This document shows, piece by piece, positions 23,690-34,020 of a DNA stretch of 64,000 nt; position 1 is the first letter of the stretch, and each line of letters begins with the position of its first letter. Below the pieces are notes generated by a model. The model was given only the letters and a program-made list of their open reading frames with translations. It made no database searches and was not told where the DNA came from. The position numbers were made by a program, and so were the translations under genes. Source of the DNA: Cordilura impudica (Eukaryota > Arthropoda > Insecta > Diptera > Scathophagidae); assembly GCA_963682025.1 (NCBI GenBank), contig OY821518.1:37099059-37163058 (forward strand), written 5' to 3'.

Positions 23690-24450
23690 TCTTAAGTCAG
23701 GTAATAAGAATTAGGTTTCTAATTGCAGACCAACTTACATATATATTATCCAATATTGCCACAGTTTTTGAAGATATTCTTTATGATGAGCTATTTTTCC
23801 AACTGAAGAGTTACATCTCTTATTCTCAATATGCTATTAATGAATTTATGCTATTAAAGCTCTTTAAACTAGGGTTTATGCTGACATAGTTCCGTTATTA
23901 CTTAACTGACAAAATTTATGATTTATAAGGAATTTTGTTAAAATTTTTTCATTCCTAACCTTATTTTTTCCTCAAGAAAATGTCTCAGACCCTTTGCTTA
24001 TTGGTATTTTATTAATGATATTTGTAACTCTTTAAAAATTCTAATTATCTTTTATATGATGACGATCTTAAATTTTTAAGCCTATTTATAGCAAAATGGA
24101 TAGGTTGATACATAATAACTATTTATAATAGAGTAGTTTTGTGGTCAGAACGAATTGCTATTCGTGTTAATGTTGATAAATACCAGTTTGTGATTTTTCA
24201 TAGATGTCTTCATGATTTTTTATCTCAATATAATAAGTCAAATTTTATTTTAGGTGAAGGTCTAAGGTGTAGTATTTGATGCACCTAAACTACATCATTC
24301 CTAAAGCTTATTTGTTTTTAGCATTTATTTATCGCAATATCGTAAGTCGTGTGGAAGTAATTCAAGCCAAATTTTTAAACGACAACTTTTCGCTTTTCAA
24401 CTCTTAGCATTTATTTAAATTTCTGGTTCCTCAAAAATCATTGAGAAGAA
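23690..24450 (+). pseudogene. Jockey-like LINE reverse transcriptase relic
   Basis: Plus-strand pieces in shifting frames resemble a non-LTR reverse transcriptase. FINDICNSLKNSNY-like text is followed by the active-site box in the form LYDDDLKFLS at about 24053-24083, with Asp for the usual Ala. VLWSERIAIRVNVDKYQF and VIFHR come next, then a weak EVIQAKFL segment near 24360. Several stops and frameshifts are present, so it is old. The H1 element at 24469 follows immediately. Confidence 0.6.
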
Positions 24451-24468
24451 ATAACTATTTATACCCTA

Positions 24469-24809
24469 CTAGCAGATTCCAGCTCTCGAAATTCGAGTGA
24501 AAATTCTAGGTAATTTTATTTTCTAATTTAATAAAGACCCTAATGGTATGCTTCACAATTCAAGTCATTTTAAATGAAGAAAACAAACTCAACACATTAA
24601 CCAATTTAATAAACACACATGGCATTGTATAGTTTTATGTATGTGTTAGTAGAACTTTAAAAAAAAAATCCAGACGATGAAAATCTGTAAATTTGGGTAA
24701 CAGCTAAATATAAGTACCTTTCAAATGATAACTTTTTTGATAAAATCGGGGTAAAACTGTGAATCTTACATCGGTCGCAAAAAATCGCCTTGCCTATTAA
24801 TATTATAGA
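24469..24809 (-). mobile_element. H1 Helitron copy
   Basis: Plus strand runs CTAGCAGATTCCAGCTCTCG ... TATTAATATTATAGA, the reverse of the family 5'-TCTATAATATTAATAGGC ... CTGCTAG. It is flanked by A before CTAG's partner side and by T after, as expected for A|T insertion. The hairpin CTCGAAATTCGAG is intact. Confidence 0.85.
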
Positions 24810-24814
24810 TATCG

Positions 24815-24905
24815 CTATGTGGTCAGTGTATAATATCTAAGAATCACTTTCGGTCCATCTGCATGTCCCTGTAGACCTTGTAATCAAACCACATACATTA
24901 CATAT
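24815..24905 (+). mobile_element. Short D-family fragment
   Basis: GCTATGTGGTCAGTGTATAAT, AGAATCACTTTCGGTCCATC and GACCTTGTAATCAAACCACA match the first 150 bp of D in order. Heavily diverged and truncated. Confidence 0.5.
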
Positions 24906-25083
24906 GACAACTCTTACTAAACTGAGAATAGTGGAAATTAGAAGTATATATGCAAAATATTAAAAAATTCAAAAATAACGATTGTTTTTTTGGACAGAGT
25001 TGTATCTTCTGAAATTAATACGAAGTAAAAGCTGTATGGTATGAAAACTGATTCTAACCACACTGCTCGTAGGGCTGACTTTA

Positions 25084-25320
25084 GGTGAGTGTGTTAAAGC
25101 GCTGACCAAAAAGTGCAAGTACTAGTGAATGTGAAGGTACAGGGTTCAAACCTCATTATTCAATTATAACATAACAATTATCACAATGTTCAATAAATTG
25201 CTGATGAAGGCTGAAATGCCAGAAATCGGTCCGATTAAGAATAGTGTGTAGTTACGAATTTTTGACATATATGCTTTCTTCTTCTCTACCACGCACCATT
25301 GAAAAAAAATAATTTTTATG
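25084..25320 (+). mobile_element. Possible tRNA-derived SINE
   Basis: GAGTGTGTTAAAGCGCTGACC resembles the A-box/D-arm region of Ser or Leu tRNAs. About 40 bp further, GGTACAGGGTTCAAACC is a good B box. A body follows with GATGAAGGCTGAAATGCCAG, and a similar segment (GATGAAGACTAAATACCAG) plus TTTCTTCTTCTCTA recurs near 41490-41570. Head plus shared tail suggests a SINE, but one full copy is not enough to define its ends. Confidence 0.4.
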
Positions 25321-25477
25321 TTTGAATTGAATTGTATTTAGAAGAAACGCTCCATCTAAAATTAAAGACAACTACTTATCTCTAAAAAAAACTTTTAATA
25401 AATTAGAGCACTTCCCAAAAAGCGCGATCATCATTTGACCAAATATGAAAAAAATTAATTTAAACTGTTGTATAAAA

Positions 25478-25911
25478 AATTCGCTTAAACGATACTCCAT
25501 CTCTTAGGTACAACTAACTAGATATAGATAATATACATAAACCGAATAAGAGTGGCATTGATATTAATTTTTTTGCCTTCGGATACGAAAAAATTCGATC
25601 CTGCACATATTTCGAAAGATCACTTATATTTTGCTTAAAACATATAGAAATCAAATTTGATAAAAATCTGTGCAATATTTTTGCTTTTTGGTAGATTTAA
25701 GTGATGATCGGGAATTACCTTTATATGGGGGCTATGAATAAGAATTGTCCTATAGGGCTTATTTCTGGAGTACCGATACGTGGATGTAATATGATCATTT
25801 TGATATTATGGCAATTTAAGTCGATCACATAGCATCATTTGTATGGGGTCTAAGTCTGAGCATGATCTGCTTTTCACCAATTTCAATAGCGCTCTTCCTG
25901 TGTCCAAAAAC
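25478..25911 (-). mobile_element. D-family fragment interrupted by mitochondrial DNA
   Basis: Reverse-orientation D sequence from ACGATACTCCATCTCTTAGG through CATTTGTATGGGGTCTAAGT to TTCAATAGCGCTCTTCCTGT. The palindrome end and the (GTCC)n half are absent. The last recognisable D bases directly precede COX1-like sequence. Confidence 0.75.
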
Positions 25912-26069
25912 TTTATTCGAGGGAAGGCTATATCAGGAGCTCCTGATATTAAAGGAACTAATCAATTACCAAATCCTCCAATTATAATAGGTATTACCAT
26001 TAAAAAAAAATATAATAAATGCATTAGCTGTTACAATTACATTATAAATTTGATCATCTCCAATTAGTG
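25912..26069 (-). pseudogene. Nuclear mitochondrial insertion from COX1
   Basis: Read on the minus strand, about 158 bp match insect cytochrome oxidase subunit 1, the catalytic subunit of complex IV: CTAATTGGAGATGATCAAAT (LIGDDQI), TATAATGTAATTGTAACAGC (YNVIVTA), ATAATTGGAGGATTTGGTAA (IGGFGN), then GGAGCTCCTGATATAGCCTT (GAPDMAF). It starts and ends inside the gene and carries changes in the T-run region that break the frame. The flanks are nuclear repeats, so this is a NUMT and not organelle contamination within the window. Confidence 0.9.
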
Positions 26070-26658
26070 AAAATAAGGGGGGATATGGTCATTTTTAAGG
26101 CACTGGATGCACTTTTTTTTGGTAGGTTTGTTACGCGTTTTTTTTTTTTTTTTTCTTCTATCAAATATCTACAACTTTGTTTCAGCCACAAAAGAGATAT
26201 TCCGTACCGTTACCGAGTTATAACCGTGTTAAAATATACAAAAAGTGATAAAAAAAATGCACCTTGAGCAAAAAAAAATCGTATGGCCGTTAAATTATAA
26301 TGGCAGCCAACTTGGCAAAACTAATGACGCAGAATTTCTTATTTTTCGGGCTTCTTTCAGTCGCAATTCTCAGAATGGAGTCCCAAATCAATGAGCTGAA
26401 AAATGTTGTACTTTGTAATGAAACAAAATTGTATAAAGTACAAAAGAATGTACAGCCTAAGTTTTGAACACAAAATTTACCTAAATCTGATTTTATTAAA
26501 CTTACTGGGCTTAAAATTGACCATTGTTTGTTTTCCCACCAACATATTATTGAGAAAAGTCCACCTCCAATTTGTAGATGCGCATCAACCGCCAAATAAA
26601 CATTTAACGAGTGTAGATTTCTTTCGGAAAAACGATTAAAATATGGAATACATGTTAA
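26070..26658. other. Unassigned stretch, possibly an old transposon end
   Basis: Phrases such as ACCGAGTTATAACCGTGTTA are reminiscent of the long inverted arms of the transposons in this window, but I find no inverted partner. A 124-codon minus-strand frame at 26290-26664 has no recognisable motif and its last part overlaps the D copy. Confidence 0.35.
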
Positions 26659-27477
26659 AAACAAGTAAGAAAATTATAGTCGGTCGAGACCGACTATATG
26701 ATACCCTATACCATGCGCTTAGAGACCCTATCTCTTACGCCCAATTAACTGGATATAGAAAATAAGCATAAACCAAATTTGAGTGGGATTTTTATAAATT
26801 TTTTTGGCTGCAGATATGAAAAAGTTTATATCGGATGCTATATCTATATGGGGACTAGGCCCAAAAATGGAACGATCCTGACTATGTTTGGTAAAGTCTC
26901 TTGTATTTTGCAAAAATATATACAAACAAAATTGGAGAAGAATCAGTGTAATATTTTTGTTTTTTGATGGATTTATGTGAAGATCGGGAATCAGCTCTAT
27001 ATGGGGCCTATGACTAAGAGTTGTCCCAGGAATCATTTTTAGACTACTCATTATTGGATGTAATAAACGCATACAAACCCAATTTAATAAGATCTATATG
27101 ACAATTTGGATCTTATGGCAATTTATGTTGATTTCATAGGGGTCATTTGTATGGGGGCTAGGTCGGAACATGGACCGATTCTCACCAATTTCAACAGCGT
27201 TCACCCTATGGCCAGTGAAAGCTTACATACCAAATTTCATCAAAATATATTCATATTTGCGACGTGCAGTTTGATTACAAGGTTTACATGGACACACAGA
27301 CGGACGGACGGACGGACGGATGGACGGACACACGGACGGACAGCGTTAAATCGAATCAGTTAGTGATTCTGATTCGATCGGTATAATTAAAGATGGGTCT
27401 AGGTCAAATATTTTTGGTAGTTACAAACAGCAGCACAAAGTCGTTATACCCAAGCCACATAGTGGTATAGGGTATAA
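26659..27477 (-). mobile_element. D-family copy, first of a tandem pair
   Basis: Starts AACAAGTAAGAAAATTATAG with AGTCGGTCGAGACCGACT, holds a long GGAC run (27298-27340), and ends CCACATAGTGGTATAGGGTA TAA at 27477. Next copy follows directly. Confidence 0.93.
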
Positions 27478-28238
27478 TTATATTCGGTCTAGACCGACTA
27501 TACGATAACCTATACCATGCGTTTAGAGACCCTATCTATCAGGCATAAAAAATAAGCATAAACCAAATTTGAGTGGGATTTTTATTAATTTTTTCGGCTG
27601 CAGATATGAAAAAGTTCATATCGGATGCTATATCTATATGGGGACTAGGTCCAAAAATGGACCGATCCTGACCATGTTTGGTAAAGTTTCTTGTATTTTG
27701 CAAAAATGTATACAAACAAAATTTGAGAAGAATCAGTGCAATATTTTTGTTTTTTGATAGATTTCAGTGAAGATCGGGAAGCAGCTCTATATGGGGCCTG
27801 TGATTAAGAGTTATCCAATAGGGATCATTTTTGGACTACTGATTAATGGATGGAATATATACATACAAACCCAATTTGACTAAGATTTGTATGATAATTT
27901 GGATCTTTTGGCAATACATGTTGATTTCATAGGGGTCATTTGTATGGGGGCTAGGTCTGAACATGGAGCGATTCTCACCAGTTTCAATAGCGTTCATCCC
28001 ATGGCCGATAAAAGATCAAATACTAAGTTTCATCAAAATATATTCATATTTGCGACCTGCAGTTTGATTACAAGCTTTACATGGACACACAGACGGACGG
28101 ACATCGTTAAATCGAATCAGATAGTGATTCTGATTCGATCGGTATAATTAAAGATGGGTCTAGGTCAAATATTTTTGGTTGTTACAAACAGCAGCACAAA
28201 GTCATTATACCCAAACCACATAGTGGTATAGGGTATAA
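27478..28238 (-). mobile_element. D-family copy, second of a tandem pair
   Basis: Begins TTATATTCGGTCTAGACCGACT, so the outer AACAAGTAAGAAAA is missing at the junction. Only one GGACGGACGGAC run remains. Ends CCACATAGTGGTATAGGGTA TAA. High similarity to the preceding copy. Confidence 0.92.
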
Positions 28239-28256
28239 ATATTTAACTAAAATATA

Positions 28257-29361
28257 TCTATAATATTAATAGGCTAGGCGATTTCTTGTGGACGATGTTT
28301 TGTTCTACCGTTTTGTGCCGATTTGGCCAAACTTGTATTATTTGAAAGGTATTTCTTTTAGCCATTTTGCATATTTACAGATTTTTATACCCTATACCAC
28401 TATGTGGTTTGGGTATAATGACTTTGTGCGGCTGTTTGTAACAACCAAAAATATTTGACCTAGACCCATCTTTAATTATACCGATCGAATCAGAATCACT
28501 TTCTGAGTTGATTTAACAATGTCCGTCCGTCCGTCCGTCTGTGTGTCCATGTAAAGCTTGTAATCAAACTGCAGGTCGCAAATATAAATATATTTTGATG
28601 AAATTTGGTATATTAGCTTTTATCGGCCATGGGATGCACGCTATTGAAATTGGTGAGATTCGGTCCATGTTCAGACCTAACCCCCATACAAATTACCCAT
28701 ATGAAATCGACATAAATTGCCATAAGATCCAAATTGTCATATAGATCTTACTCAAATTGGGTTTGTATGCGTTCATTACATCCATTAATGAGTAGTCCAA
28801 AAATGATCCCTTTGACCCCATATAGAGCTGCTTCCCGATCTTCACTTAAATCTATTAAAAAACAAAAATATTGCACTGATTCTTCTCAAATTTTGTTTGT
28901 ACATATTTTTGCAAAATACAAGAGACGTTACCAAACATGATCAGGATCGGTCCATTTTTGGACCTAGTCCCTTTATAGATATAGCATCCGATATGAACTT
29001 TTTCATATCTGCAGCCAAAAATAATAATAAAAATCCCACTCAAATTTGGTTTTTGCTTATTTTCAATGTCCAGTTAGTTGGGCCTAAGAGATAGGGTTTC
29101 TAAACGCATGGTATAGGGTATCGTATAGTCGGTCTAGACGGCTATAATTTTCTTTCTTGTTAAATTTGCTCCTTTATTTTGAGTAATTTACATTTAAAGT
29201 TGCTACTAACACATACATAAAATAATACATATGATATGTGTGAGTTTGTTTGTCATTCACAATAATAATAAACCATATATGTGTTGGTTTGTGAATGGGC
29301 TAAGTTGAAAATAAAGCTGCCTAGAAATTGCACACGAATTTCGAGCGCTGAAATCTGCTAG
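28257..29361 (+). mobile_element. H1 Helitron split by a D copy
   Basis: 5' part 28257-28384 (TCTATAATATTAATAGGC to TTTACAGATT) and 3' part 29162-29361 (CTCCTTTATTTTGAGTAATT to TCTGCTAG|T) join into one H1 element of about 330 bp. The 3' hairpin is degraded (CACGAATTTCGAGCGC). The D copy inserted in the T-rich segment after CAGATT. Confidence 0.85.
28385..29161 (+). mobile_element. D-family copy nested in H1
   Basis: Full length: TTATACCCTATACCACTATG start, GTCCGTCCGTCCGTCTGTGTG, and a palindrome with a small deletion (AGTCGGTCTAGACGGC) before TTTTCTTTCTTGTT. Confidence 0.92.
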
Positions 29362-30490
29362 TATTTATAATTCCATTTAAATCTGGAAATACAACAATAT
29401 TTTGATTATTTGATAATGACCTTTGACCTATTGCTACTACAATGTTGGTAAATTTCATAACAAAGGATGTTTCAATGACTTTTAGATAAGAATTATAGCT
29501 TCACAAGTCATAAAATAAAACGTAATTATTGAGGTTCGCTTCAGTTAGTTTTTCTTGAGTTTTCAGTTTTACGAAAAATGTTATAAACAAATATACAGAT
29601 TGAATTTAGCCACTAATCCTTATAATCGGTGCTTCGGTTTGCTTTATTTAACTTCCCATTTTTATGGGGATCTTTCTTTATACAATACCGTTTTTATGAC
29701 ATATGATGATTTAAAAAGAAAATTTTATTGCCACTTCTACGCCAGTATTCTGAACACTGCTTTAGGCTTGATAACTTAGTTTTAGTTAATTGTTGTTTTA
29801 ACAATAAAACAAACAGAAAATAATGGGTGCGACAAAAAGGAGCGTTAATACAGGTACGAATATACGTTAAAAAAAAATGCGCACATTGAAATATAAGCCC
29901 GGATGATCATCATAATCATCATCAGCCAGACACATAAAGAAACCAAAAATGAAAAAAAAACGCTAAATATAATAAAACGCAATAACAACATTTGACTTCA
30001 AATTTTACGGACTGAGTGCATACAACAAACAACAAATTATTACGAAAAATGTGACACGCATATATAATGAAGTTAAGTCAAACTGAAAAAAAATATCAAC
30101 AAAAACAAATTATAAACTCGAAAAATATGTAGAAAAAAGAACAAATATTTGAATTGTATAGGGAATATGCCTTATTATCAAACGAACAAAAAAAAAAAAA
30201 AAAAAACAAGAGAATGTCAGTCATTGAACACAGAGACGACACCAGCACTCGCACAACAAGCAACAACTGCTCAATCAGAATTTTAATTATTATTTTCAAT
30301 TATCGCAGCAAATATAGTATACGATATTCTTTAAATTCATAATACAATTTCATATTGTATCTTCACTTATTAAGGCTTTTCCCTCACTCACCCCACCATT
30401 TCAATTGAGTCGCTCATGGATAATGTTATATTATCAAAAGAAATTATTAAGAAGAAAACAAACAAAAAAAGTTGTTACTACGACTTCCTC

Positions 30491-30531
<41 letters not shown>

Positions 30532-32060
30532 CTAATTAAGGGGTGTTCTTCCTGTGTTGCCTTGAATTTTAAATTATTTATATTTTTCTTTTTGGAAACG
30601 AAAATTTTATTGATTTTTTTTTTATCTTAATTATCTAAAAGGCATATGGTTTAATTAATTTTGTTTTCGTTGTTGCTGCTGTTGTACACAATTACAAAAA
30701 GTAATAGCAAATTGAAAATTTAAATAATATATTGATTCATGCGTACACATAAAGTTAATTGAAAGAAAAGTTTTCGATATTCGTGATATAGCTAAACGAA
30801 TATTTTTAAATTAGGCGCCACACACTGAATAAGAATTTTTTCGAGTGAAAACAGTGAATAATACTGTACATTATTAGTTTTGAAGGTGAATAGTTCTTGG
30901 TTCGGGTAACTGTATTGGGCCAGCATAACAAAAGCTGCAACGGATTTGGGGCTGAGAGGGTACCATTCCATTTTATGCCCTTTTACAATTTAACAATTAT
31001 TGAACAACACTGTGAACTAAATATTATCTCTTGCATGAACTTTATATCTTTGATGACCCCTTAAATAACACATTTTAAAGAATTATTTGAGAAGAAGAAT
31101 AACGTGGATGCCTCACTTGCCAAACCAATTAACTCCACTTTCAAATTTATGAAATTGTTAATGCCAAAGTGCTTGTTAGCTTTCTAACTGCTTAAAATAA
31201 ATGCAGATTTCTTTAATAATAAAGTGGTGTTAATTGCGTTAATCCTAATTATAAGAACAATAAGCCGTCAATACGATTTGGCTTTAAAATTTTTATAAAT
31301 TTGAAAGTGGAGGTAATCGAGTTGGTCTAAATGCAACATGCCAATGGCAGATAGAGGGATGAAATGATTTAATAAATATACAAAAATTGTCGATTTATTT
31401 GATACATTGTTTTGGATTTGTCCAACTCTTCAAGATAAGCATTTCCTGCAGCGAATACTTCATCGTCTGAGCGAAATCGCTTACTAATGAACCATTTTTT
31501 TAATCTTTGGGGCTAAATGGTACGAAGGCGATGGAAGAAATAATAATTCACATCCCAAAGAAATTTGGAGAAATATTTAATATTTCAGGGGCCAACTCAC
31601 CGCATTCGATATCGAGTAATATCAATTGAAACTTCATATTTTGGTTTGCTATTTAGAGAAGACGGACAAACATCAGACCTCGCTTCACTTTGCTTAGAAT
31701 TTTATTTTAGAAAATAAAAAAATAATTTCGATCGAAAAATTTGGATAGCGAAGGCGATGATTTGGCCACAGCAGAGTAATCAACCAACATAACTGACTTC
31801 AAAATGTATAAAATGATGTAAAATATTGATGAAGTGTATATTTTCATACATTTATATGGAGTGGTAGTTTACCCGCGTCATAAAATGCTATATTTGGCCA
31901 ATCGAGCACGATAAAAAAATATGTTTTTATTTATTTATATGTATTGCAGAACATTCCCTATAGCGCAGACCCCATCATATTAGAAAGGTAATTTTGCTTG
32001 TTATTAAGATGTAGCTACTCAAAATTGCATCTTGTGCGACCCTGTAATAAGTATAAATTT
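29362..32060. other. Unassigned stretch with a CT microsatellite
   Basis: No gene recognised over 2.7 kb. A (CT)n tract lies at about 30489-30523, and an A run of 18 or more near 30189. Short frames at 29555-29779 and 30154-30342 show no motif. Confidence 0.5.
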
Positions 32061-32862
32061 TTATACCGTATACCACCATGTGGTTTGGGTATAATGACTT
32101 TGTGCTGCTGTTTGTAACAACCAAAAATATTTGACCTACACCCATCTTTAATTATACCGATCGAATCAGAAACACTATCTGATTCGATTTAACGATGTCC
32201 GTCCGTCCGTCCTTCCGTCCGTCTGTATGTCCATGTAAAGCTTGTTATCAAACTGCAGGTCGCAAATATGAATATATTTTGATGAAATTTGGTATGTAAG
32301 CTTTCATTGGCCATAGGATGAACGGTATTGAAATTGGTGAGAATCGGTCCATGTTCAGACCTAGCCTCATTCAAATGACCCATATGAAATCGACATAAAT
32401 TGCCATAAGATCCAAATTGTCATATAGATCTTACTCAAATTGGGTTTGTATGCGTTTATTACATCCATTAATGAGTAGTCTAAAAATGCTACCTGGGACA
32501 ACTCTTAGTCAAAGGACCCATATAGAGCTGCTTCCCGATCTTCACTTAAATCTATCAAAAAACAAAAATATTGCCTTGATTCTTTTCAAATTTTATTTGT
32601 ATATATTTTTGTAAAATACAACAGACTTTACCAAACATAGTCAGGATCGTTACATTTTTGGGCCTAGTCCCCATATAGATATAGCATCCGATATGAACTT
32701 TTTCATATCTGCAGCCAAAAAAATTAATAAAAATCCCACTCAAATTTGGTTTATGCTTATTTTCTATATCCAGTTAGTTGGGCCTAAGAGATAGGGTCCC
32801 TAAACGCATGGTATAGGGTATTATATAGTCGGTCTCGACCGACTATAATTTTCTTACTTGTT
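32061..32862 (+). mobile_element. D-family copy, full length
   Basis: Starts TTATACCGTATACCACCATG, has GTCCGTCCGTCCTTCCGTCC near 32197, and ends AGTCGGTCTCGACCGACT ATAATTTTCTTACTTGTT. Confidence 0.92.
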
Positions 32863-32929
32863 TCTAATGAATTATGTCGAGTTATCTTTTTAATAAAAAG
32901 AGATATTTATTTATTTTTAATTTATAAAC

Positions 32930-34017
32930 CCTTTCTTTTAACTCATACTCAACGTCTGTCAGTCTGTCTGTCTGTCTGTCTGCCGTGTGTGGACTCCATT
33001 TCCCCTTATCCAATTGTTCAGAAACTTGGCCCATAGTCTTGTCGTGACTACAGATTAATTTTGGGGTAGTCACGCGCTGTCACGCTTGGTCACGCACAGT
33101 CACGGAGTGATCTTAATTTCATTTCCCCTAATCCCATCGATCTCAAATTTTCTGTGAAAAAAAAAATAACTTTGACTTAGTCACGCGCAGTCACGCATGG
33201 TCACGCACAGTCACGAGTGATCTAAATGCCATTTCCCCTCATCCGATCCAACTGAAACTTAGTCCATACACTTGCTGTGAAAAAAGATTAACTTTGACTT
33301 AGTCACGCACAGTCACGGGTGGTCACTAAGAGTCAAGGAGTGATCTAAATGTCATTTCCCCTCATCCGATCGATCTCAGTCTTGGTCTATACACTTGCTG
33401 TGAAAAAAATATTAACTTTGAGTTCGTCACGCACAGTCACGCACAGTCACGCGTGGTCATGCACAGTCACGGAGTAATCTAAATGCCATTTCCCCTCATC
33501 CAATCGATCTCAAACTTGGTCCATACGTTTGCCGTGAAAAAAAGATTAACTTTGACTTAGTCACGCTCAGCCACGCATGGTCACGCACAGTCACGAGTGA
33601 TCTTAATATCATTTCCCATCATCCGATCGATCTGAAACTTGGTCGTTATACTTGCTGTAAGGAAAAATCAACTTCGACGTAGTCACGCATCCGATCTACC
33701 TACAACTTGGTCGATAGACTTGCTGTGAAAAAGGATTAACTTTTCCGTAGTCACGAACAGTCACGAAGATATTAAAACCCACTTCCCCTCATCCGATGGA
33801 TCTGAAACTTTGTCCATAGACTTGTTGTGGCCAAAGATTAATTTTTAGGTAGTCACACACATCCGATGGATCTGAAACTTTGTCCATAGACTTGTTGTGG
33901 CCAAAGAATAGTTTTAAGATAGTCACACACAGCCACGCACAGTCACGGAGAGATTCAAAACTCATATGCATAAGCAAAGAAAGTGTTTTAATAAAACCTT
34001 TCTTTTTATGGGTTAGA
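32930..34017 (+). mobile_element. Element with eight-unit ~120-bp tandem array
   Basis: Opens with CCCTTTCTTTTAACTCATAC and a (GTCT)n run (32956-32980). An array of about eight units follows, each built on AGTCACGCACAGTCACGCATG, a CATTTCCCCTCATCCGATCG segment and TTGCTGTGAAAAAAGATTAA. Some units are truncated (near 33680). It closes with AACTCATATGCATAAG and a hairpin whose arms are AAAGAAAG and CTTTCTTT around GTTTTAATAAAAC. A short relative with the same ends is at 53850-54310. Start GTCT repeats plus end hairpin resemble DINE/Helentron-type non-autonomous elements. Confidence 0.8.
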
Positions 34018-34020
34018 TTA

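Noticed and set aside
25912..26069. Possible organelle contamination or functional COX1.
   Set aside because: Only about 158 bp, frame broken, and flanked by nuclear repeats on both sides.
26290..26664. 124-codon minus-strand frame.
   Set aside because: No recognised motif, Cys/Phe/Ile-rich AT-driven composition, and it runs into a D copy; kept only as unassigned sequence.
29555..29779. 74-codon plus-strand frame.
   Set aside because: No motif, no neighbouring exon signals, and length is expected by chance.
33060..33990. Regular array with conserved units, superficially like a CRISPR array.
   Set aside because: Units of about 120 bp are homologous over their full length with no unique spacers, the element has its own ends, and the genome is eukaryotic.
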